This document shows, one piece after another, positions 31,839-36,042 of a stretch of DNA of 36,042 nucleotides. The DNA is from Anaerocolumna sp. (GTDB lineage Bacteria; Bacillota; Clostridia; Lachnospirales; Lachnospiraceae). The notes under the pieces are model-generated. The model had not been told where the DNA came from. It worked only from the letters and a program-made list of their open reading frames with translations, and did no database searches. The position numbers and the translations under genes were made by a program. The DNA lies in the NCBI GenBank assembly GCA_029239975.1, contig JARBTX010000037.1, positions 1 through 36,042 of the forward strand, given 5' to 3'. Position 1 is the stretch's first letter. Each line of letters opens with the position of its first letter.

Positions 31839-32630
31839 GTGAATAATTATATAGTTTATTGTCATGAAAATAAAATTAATAATAAAAAATATTTTGGAAT
31901 AACATTTCAAAAGATTAATCAAAGATGGAAAAATGGTAAAGGTTATAAGGGGTGTACATCATTAAATGGAGCAATACAAAAATACGGGTGGAATAATTTT
32001 AATCACATAATTCTATTAGAAAATATATCTAAAGAAATCGCAGAAGAAAGCGAAAGATTTTTAATTAATAAATTTAAATCAAACGATAAAAAGTATGGAT
32101 ATAATATTGCAAATGGTGGAAACAGCAACGGAAAACATAGTAAAGACACTCTATTAAAATTAAGTAAATCTCATTCTGGAAGTGGAAACGCTATGTATGG
32201 TAAATCAGGAAAAGATAGCCCTATATCTAAAAAAGTAATTTGTCTAACTACAAACAAAATTTTTGATTCAATAAATGAAGCCGCAGAATTTTATAATATA
32301 CAACACGCTCATATTAGCGCTTGTTGTAAAGGTAGACTATTTTCTACGGGTAGGTATAATAATATATGTTTACAATGGGCTTATTATGATGATTCTAATG
32401 AATATGTGTTAAAAGATTATAAGAGAGATACTAATATTAAATCTGTGATTTGTATTACAACTGGAATAATATTTAAGTCTATGAAAGATGCTGAACAACA
32501 CTATAAAATCAGAGGTGTTTCTGGGTGTTGTTTAAATAATAGAAATTATGCTGGAATGTTAACGGATGGAACTAAGTTAAAGTGGATGTACTATGATGAA
32601 TATTTAAAATTAATTAGTAAAACTAATTAA
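31839..32630 (+). CDS. GIY-YIG homing endonuclease with NUMOD domains (263 aa)
   Basis: GIY-YIG nuclease: YIVYCHE (5-11) and KYFGITFQ (18-25) are the GIY and YIG parts, with a conserved NFNHIILLE and late NIANGG. A NUMOD3 segment follows (HSKDTLLKLSKSHSG onward), then two NUMOD1-like DNA-binding repeats (CLTTNKIFDSINEAAEFY, CITTGIIFKSMKDAEQHY). It starts with GTG one base after the RusA stop. Such genes spread by double-strand-break repair and are common in phages, usually not needed for growth. Confidence 0.88.
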   Translation: MNNYIVYCHENKINNKKYFGITFQKINQRWKNGKGYKGCTSLNGAIQKYGWNNFNHIILLENISKEIAEESERFLINKFKSNDKKYGYNIANGGNSNGKHSKDTLLKLSKSHSGSGNAMYGKSGKDSPISKKVICLTTNKIFDSINEAAEFYNIQHAHISACCKGRLFSTGRYNNICLQWAYYDDSNEYVLKDYKRDTNIKSVICITTGIIFKSMKDAEQHYKIRGVSGCCLNNRNYAGMLTDGTKLKWMYYDEYLKLISKTN

Positions 32631-32635
32631 GTAAA

Positions 32636-32660
32636 GGTGGCAAATAGCCATCTATTTTTA
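32636..32660 (+). terminator. Intrinsic terminator
   Basis: GGTGGC (32636-32641) and GCCATC (32647-32652, one G-U) with a 5-nt loop, followed by TATTTTTA. It closes the endonuclease unit. Confidence 0.55.
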
Positions 32661-32694
32661 TACCCAAAATCAAAATAATGGAGGAAAAGAATAT

Positions 32695-33288
32695 ATGATT
32701 AAGACAACATTTCGTGACAAGGAAGTAAACGTAAAGGAGCAGTTAACTATTGTTGAAAGTTTATCTTTTATAAATAGTGTAGCAGATACCGTAGTGGATT
32801 TAGAGGACAACACATTTTCACCGTTATTCTTTGATATTGCATTAATATCAAACTTCATAATTTCATATACAGATATTGAACAGCCGGACTTAGAGGATGT
32901 ATATGCAAATCTAAACGAATATCAGACTTTTGTAGAAAATACTTGTTATGCTGATAATTTTAATCGTAGTCAGTACAACTATGTGATGGATAGTATTAAC
33001 AGCACAATTGAATTTAATAAGCAGCAGATTATACATAAGCAAACTTCAGCATTAGATGAGATTGCTGTTCAGTTATCTAATTTACTATCCACTCTCAATT
33101 CCAAAGCACAGGAATTAGATGTCAAGAAGTTAGATAAAGTAATTAAGAAGCTTAATCCAGAAGCTATTCTAAAAGCTTATCAGAAGTCGGGTATTGGTGA
33201 TGATGTAAGAGATAAAGCCATCGAGGAATTAAGGAACGAGAATATTAAGCTAAAGAATGATATTTCAGCTAGAAACGTAAAGGCATAG
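32695..33288 (+). CDS. Hypothetical tail-region protein, possible assembly chaperone (197 aa)
   Basis: Not recognised by motif. Helical with a C-terminal coiled coil (about 145-190). Two genes of this size commonly precede the tape-measure gene in siphophage-like and myophage-like tails, so a chaperone role is reasonable but unproved. Its last codons include SARNVKA with no slippery site visible. TGGAGG precedes the ATG. Confidence 0.55.
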   Translation: MIKTTFRDKEVNVKEQLTIVESLSFINSVADTVVDLEDNTFSPLFFDIALISNFIISYTDIEQPDLEDVYANLNEYQTFVENTCYADNFNRSQYNYVMDSINSTIEFNKQQIIHKQTSALDEIAVQLSNLLSTLNSKAQELDVKKLDKVIKKLNPEAILKAYQKSGIGDDVRDKAIEELRNENIKLKNDISARNVKA

Positions 33289-33295
33289 GTGGAGT

Positions 33296-33727
33296 ATGGC
33301 TAAGACATTTAGCACTATGTTGCAACTTCAAGCTATGATTGAACCATTGATTAAAAAGGCACTTATGGCTGCTTCAGTTAGAATAACCAAACAACTAAGA
33401 GAAATTGTTGATGAGCAATATTATAAAGATCCCGAATTCTATCCAAATGTTTATCGTAGAGTAAATATGTTTTTGGATTCTGCATCGTATGAACTCATAG
33501 GAAAAAATATGGCTCAAATAGGAATTGATACCGATTCTATGCATTACTATAATGGGTTTGATCCAGACCAAGTTGTAGAATATGCAGCTCAGAGTATGCA
33601 TGGATCACCTCTTTATCAGACTAGTGCTGAGGATTTCTGGACAGTATTTACAAATTGGGCTGAAGAAAATGTCCCGAGAATATTAAAAGAGGAATTATTA
33701 AATCAAAGATTGAAATTAAGTAAATAG
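33296..33727 (+). CDS. Hypothetical HK97 gp10-like neck/tail protein (143 aa)
   Basis: A mainly helical protein with YPNVYRRVNMFLDSASYEL and SAEDFWTVFTNWAEENVP, loosely like tail-completion or HK97 gp10-type proteins. It begins 8 nt after the previous gene, so the two are coupled. Downstream is a terminator and then TnpB, so the tail cluster seems interrupted here. Confidence 0.5.
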   Translation: MAKTFSTMLQLQAMIEPLIKKALMAASVRITKQLREIVDEQYYKDPEFYPNVYRRVNMFLDSASYELIGKNMAQIGIDTDSMHYYNGFDPDQVVEYAAQSMHGSPLYQTSAEDFWTVFTNWAEENVPRILKEELLNQRLKLSK

Positions 33728-33740
33728 ACGAATTAATCAT

Positions 33741-33767
33741 GAGTGGCTTGAAATACAGTCACTCTTT
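33741..33767 (+). terminator. Intrinsic terminator before TnpB
   Basis: GAGTGGC (33741-33747) pairs with GTCACTC (33758-33764, one G-U), followed by TTT. It separates tail transcription from tnpB. Confidence 0.6.
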
Positions 33768-33790
33768 CCATGTGCAGAAAAGGTGGTGAA

Positions 33791-35017
33791 ATTAAAACGA
33801 AAGTAAATAGAGTTGAAATACAAGTTATACGAAGGTCTCACCCATTATGGGAAGTAATTGATGAAATGTGTTTTCACTCAAAAAATCTTTATAATGAAGC
33901 TAATTATATTGTAAGGCAGGAGTTTATAAATAATGGAAAATATATTAATTACTATGATATGAATAGAGAATTTAAAACACATGAAAATTATAAACTTACC
34001 ATGAGTCAACAGGCTAATTGTACGTTGCGATTGTTAGATAAGAATTGGAAATCATATTTTGCAGGTATAAAAGATTGGAAAAATAATAAGGAGAAGTATT
34101 TAGGTATGCCTAAGTTGCCAAAATATTTAAAGAAAGATGGTAGATATATATGGTGTATACCAAATAATACTTGTTATTTTGAAGGAAATGAACTTCATTT
34201 TAGGATTAGAAAATTACAAACTGTAAAATGGTTTACGCAAGCAAAAGGGAGACTTATTCAAGTAAGATTTGTACCTATAGGAACTAATTATAAAATGGAA
34301 ATTGTTACAGAACTTGAAATATCAGATATACCAAAAGGTTTTTCATCTGAATTGGTAGCCAGTATTGACTTAGGTGTAGATAACTTTGTAACTTTAACAA
34401 ATAATATTGGATTACAACCAATTATTATTAATGGCAAAGGAATCAAATCAATAAACCAATATTATAATAAACAAAGAGCAAAATTGCAATCTGATTTAGC
34501 AAAAAGAAATGATAATCATTGGAGTAAGAAACTTGAAGGAATTACTTTTAAAAGAAATAACAGGGTTAAAAATTTCTTACATAATTCTAGTAAATATATT
34601 ATTGACTATTGTTTATTAAATAACATTGATACGTTAGTATGCGGTTACAACAAAGGCTGGAAACAAAATAGTTTAATGAGCAAAAAAGTTAATCAGCATT
34701 TTGTTGAGATACCATATGAGCAATTTATACAACAATTAACTTATAAATGTATAGATGTAGGAATTAAATTTATTACACACGAGGAATCATATACTTCTGG
34801 AACTTCTTTCTTGGATGGAGAAATCCCATGTAAAGAAAACTATGATAAGTCAAGACGTATACAAAGAGGTTTGTTTCAGAATACGAATAGTTTAATTAAT
34901 TCTGACGTAAATGGATCATTGCAAATAATGAGAAAAGCATTCTCAAATGCGATAAGCTATGAGATAGAGGGTGTTCTAAACCCTATAGTTATAAATGTAG
35001 TGAAGTTTACTACATGA
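33791..35017 (+). CDS. tnpB: TnpB-like RNA-guided nuclease, orphan, ATT start (408 aa)
   Basis: RuvC-like core: VASIDLGVDNFVTL (first Asp), a TLVCGYNKGWKQ segment, EESYTSGTSFLDGEIP (active-site Glu in the rearranged TnpB type) and LINSDVNGSLQIMRKAF (last Asp). The usual CxxC zinc finger is absent, as in the related GYNKGWKQ-type TnpB family. The start is ATT 33791 with AAAAGG 7 nt upstream; an upstream ATG at 33770 lacks a ribosome site. No TnpA transposase is seen. TnpB cuts DNA using an RNA made from the 3' end, and could here favour retention of the element. Confidence 0.85.
   Translation: MKTKVNRVEIQVIRRSHPLWEVIDEMCFHSKNLYNEANYIVRQEFINNGKYINYYDMNREFKTHENYKLTMSQQANCTLRLLDKNWKSYFAGIKDWKNNKEKYLGMPKLPKYLKKDGRYIWCIPNNTCYFEGNELHFRIRKLQTVKWFTQAKGRLIQVRFVPIGTNYKMEIVTELEISDIPKGFSSELVASIDLGVDNFVTLTNNIGLQPIIINGKGIKSINQYYNKQRAKLQSDLAKRNDNHWSKKLEGITFKRNNRVKNFLHNSSKYIIDYCLLNNIDTLVCGYNKGWKQNSLMSKKVNQHFVEIPYEQFIQQLTYKCIDVGIKFITHEESYTSGTSFLDGEIPCKENYDKSRRIQRGLFQNTNSLINSDVNGSLQIMRKAFSNAISYEIEGVLNPIVINVVKFTT
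34995..35015 (+). ncRNA. Possible guide-RNA 3' hairpin at tnpB end
   Basis: ATGTAGT (34995-35001) and ACTACAT (35009-35015) form a 7-bp stem with a 7-nt loop, touching the tnpB stop codon. TnpB guide RNAs overlap the 3' end of tnpB, ending near the element border; this is the only clear structure there. The guide border is not identified. Confidence 0.35.
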
Positions 35018-35404
35018 TTTGCTATAAATCGATTTAAAAAGCGAATAGAATCACCGATTGATTTGGTCAATTATTCTACAGTGGTAGATAATTAATTAGG
35101 ATATATTTGTCTCTAGTAAATTTTTACACAATACTAAAATCATATTTATATTTAATATTTGCGTTTATGTACATATTGACTCTGAGTTAAGCAACTATTT
35201 TTATACAATTTACCCAATATATTTCTATATAATGTAAATTCACATATAAAATATTGCTAAAGTTATTGATACTCTCTTTACATTATCTAATCCTTCGGAT
35301 ATATTTGATATATGAAAACACAACAACTACTTATAAATAAAAGATATACACATTATCAACGCTTCCACTTTATGAGGAAGTTATAAATAGTGGTTTAATA
35401 GCCA

Positions 35405-35433
35405 TTGAAAATTTAACGATTTTGTGATAATAT
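35405..35433 (+). promoter_or_regulatory. Sigma70-type promoter
   Basis: TTGAAA (35405-35410), 17-bp spacer, TAATAT (35428-35433). The predicted transcript starts near 35440, just before a 13-bp hairpin, and leads to the 35618 gene. Confidence 0.6.
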
Positions 35434-35455
35434 ATTATTTATAAACAGAAAGATA

Positions 35456-35499
35456 GAGAGGATAGTTTTCCCACCGCCAAGTAAGTAAACTATTCTCTC
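35456..35499 (+). repeat. 13-bp inverted repeat in leader (operator or RNA hairpin)
   Basis: GAGAGGATAGTTT (35456-35468) and AAACTATTCTCTC (35487-35499), one G-U, 18-nt loop. There is no T-run. Placed just after a promoter start, it could be an operator or a stable 5' hairpin. Confidence 0.55.
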
Positions 35500-35617
35500 C
35501 ACAAGATGTATTAATAAAGTATTTACGTTATTACCTATTATAACGCTTTCTTGATACGTTTTGCAAGTGTTTTTCTACATTTCGTAAAAAATAATTGACA
35601 AAATCGGAGGAAAGTGT

Positions 35618-35914
35618 ATGAAGCAAAGGGATTTAATGTGCAGAAGATTGGTTAAAAAGTTTGAAAATGCTTACGAAGAAAAGAAACATATTATTATAAT
35701 ATGCGAGAATAATGACTACTCTTCTACCGTTGAAACGGACGAATTAGTTGTCATTGAAGATGGTGGAAACATTGTGTTTGATAATATGGAAGGTTTAAAT
35801 TTTACAATCAAGCGAAATAATATTAACATGATTTCATTGTCTGATATATCAGATAGCGAAGAAGTAAATATTGATTTTGGAAAATCAAATATAAAATTAT
35901 TAATATGTAATTAA
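35618..35914 (+). CDS. Hypothetical protein (98 aa)
   Basis: Not recognised. A mixed strand-helix protein, basic at the N-terminus and acidic later. A good CGGAGG site 9 nt before the ATG. Its own promoter and terminator make it a single-gene unit. Confidence 0.65.
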   Translation: MKQRDLMCRRLVKKFENAYEEKKHIIIICENNDYSSTVETDELVVIEDGGNIVFDNMEGLNFTIKRNNINMISLSDISDSEEVNIDFGKSNIKLLICN

Positions 35915-36042
35915 ATACTGGCGACACTAAGCTTCCTTTATGGGAGCTTTTTTGTTGTTCAAAAATAGATGTATTTGGTGGTTCTGGTGGATTGTTTATA
36001 GAAGCGATCAACCGAATAAATGCAGTAATTGTTATGGACTTA
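35911..36042 (+). CDS. Possible N-terminal part of a DNA adenine methylase-like protein (partial)
   Basis: An open frame from 35911 to the window edge contains SKIDVFGGSGGLFIEAINR, matching the SAM-binding (D)VFGGSG motif of D12-type adenine methylases and some phage methylases, followed by VIVMD. The real start is unclear: no ATG, GTG or TTG lies in frame before the motif, and the terminator-like hairpin 35929-35953 is inside the frame. The gene continues beyond the window. Confidence is limited by the short visible part. Confidence 0.4.
35929..35953 (+). terminator. Intrinsic terminator
   Basis: AAGCTTCC (35929-35936) pairs with GGGAGCTT (35942-35949, one G-U), followed by TTTT. It ends the 35618 gene. 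Confidence 0.7.

Larger units (their letters stand above)
35018..35617 (+). other. 600-nt gene-free region with promoter and hairpin
   Basis: No gene on either strand; AT-rich. It holds a promoter at 35405-35433, a long stem at 35456-35499 and a short CTTCC/GGAAG hairpin near 35370. Confidence 0.6.

Noticed and set aside
33770..33790. ATG at 33770 as the TnpB start
   Set aside because: It lies next to a terminator with no ribosome site, while AAAAGGTGG points to ATT 33791; the extra residues are atypical. Kept as an alternative only.
33741..35040. Complete IS200/IS605 insertion sequence
   Set aside because: No TnpA gene and no definable left or right end; only tnpB and a possible guide RNA can be supported.
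35595..35617. TTGACA at about 35596 as a promoter for the 35618 gene
   Set aside because: It lies less than 25 nt before the start codon and overlaps the ribosome site region, leaving no room for a -10 box and leader.

Overview
The window reads as part of a large, low-GC temperate phage or phage-plasmid of a Gram-positive host, most likely a gut Clostridia/Lachnospiraceae-type bacterium. The evidence is strong AGGAGG ribosome sites, high AT content, a Tn916/Gram-positive-plasmid style FtsK plus replication-relaxation gene pair, Firmicutes-type phage head and tail genes, and one exact copy of the bacterial ParB site parS. No lysis, integrase or tape-measure gene is visible, so the element continues beyond the window.

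Layout. (1) 1-1668: small minus-strand genes, an intrinsic terminator and a perfect parS (948-963). (2) 1680-3850: about 2.2 kb without convincing genes, holding a seven-copy imperfect-palindrome array (2020-2363) and a C-rich, G-poor stretch with three long degenerate repeats. (3) 3852-8834: plasmid module, with a NERD-domain protein (minus), ParM/ParR segregation genes with an upstream operator/centromere-like site, an FtsK/TcpA-type ATPase, a replication-relaxation protein, an AT-rich plus inverted-repeat origin-like region, and a winged-helix replication initiator. (4) 8842-12889: an HNH-like gene, a small acidic protein, an 867-residue protein with the hallmarks of a single-chain two-barrel RNA polymerase (YonO/QDE-1 superfamily), and a P-loop protein. 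(5) 12890-17300: structured noncoding RNA, a tRNA-Thr(UGU) with an unusual C33, a beta-CASP/metallo-beta-lactamase protein, a metallophosphatase and small unknowns. (6) 17395-33727: morphogenesis, with small and large terminase, portal, protease-scaffold fusion with an internal scaffold start, decoration-like protein, major capsid, connectors, head closure with an Ig-like domain, tail completion, major tail protein and small tail genes, interrupted by a zinc-ribbon endonuclease, a zinc-ribbon (FmdB-like) protein, RusA and a GIY-YIG homing endonuclease. (7) 33791-36042: an orphan TnpB, a 600-nt regulatory gap, a small unknown, and the start of a possible DNA methylase.

How it fits together. 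ParMR, FtsK, the replication-relaxation protein and Rep would maintain the element as a plasmid, and parS could additionally recruit host ParB. The phage RNA polymerase offers an explanation for a recurrent intergenic 13-mer, AATATATTAAACA and close variants. It lies between terminators and genes, before the major capsid gene and on both strands, and I propose it as that polymerase's promoter. A second cross-cutting oddity is that at least seven genes appear to start at ATT or ATA placed at the right distance from a strong Shine-Dalgarno, including two where no ATG/GTG/TTG is available.
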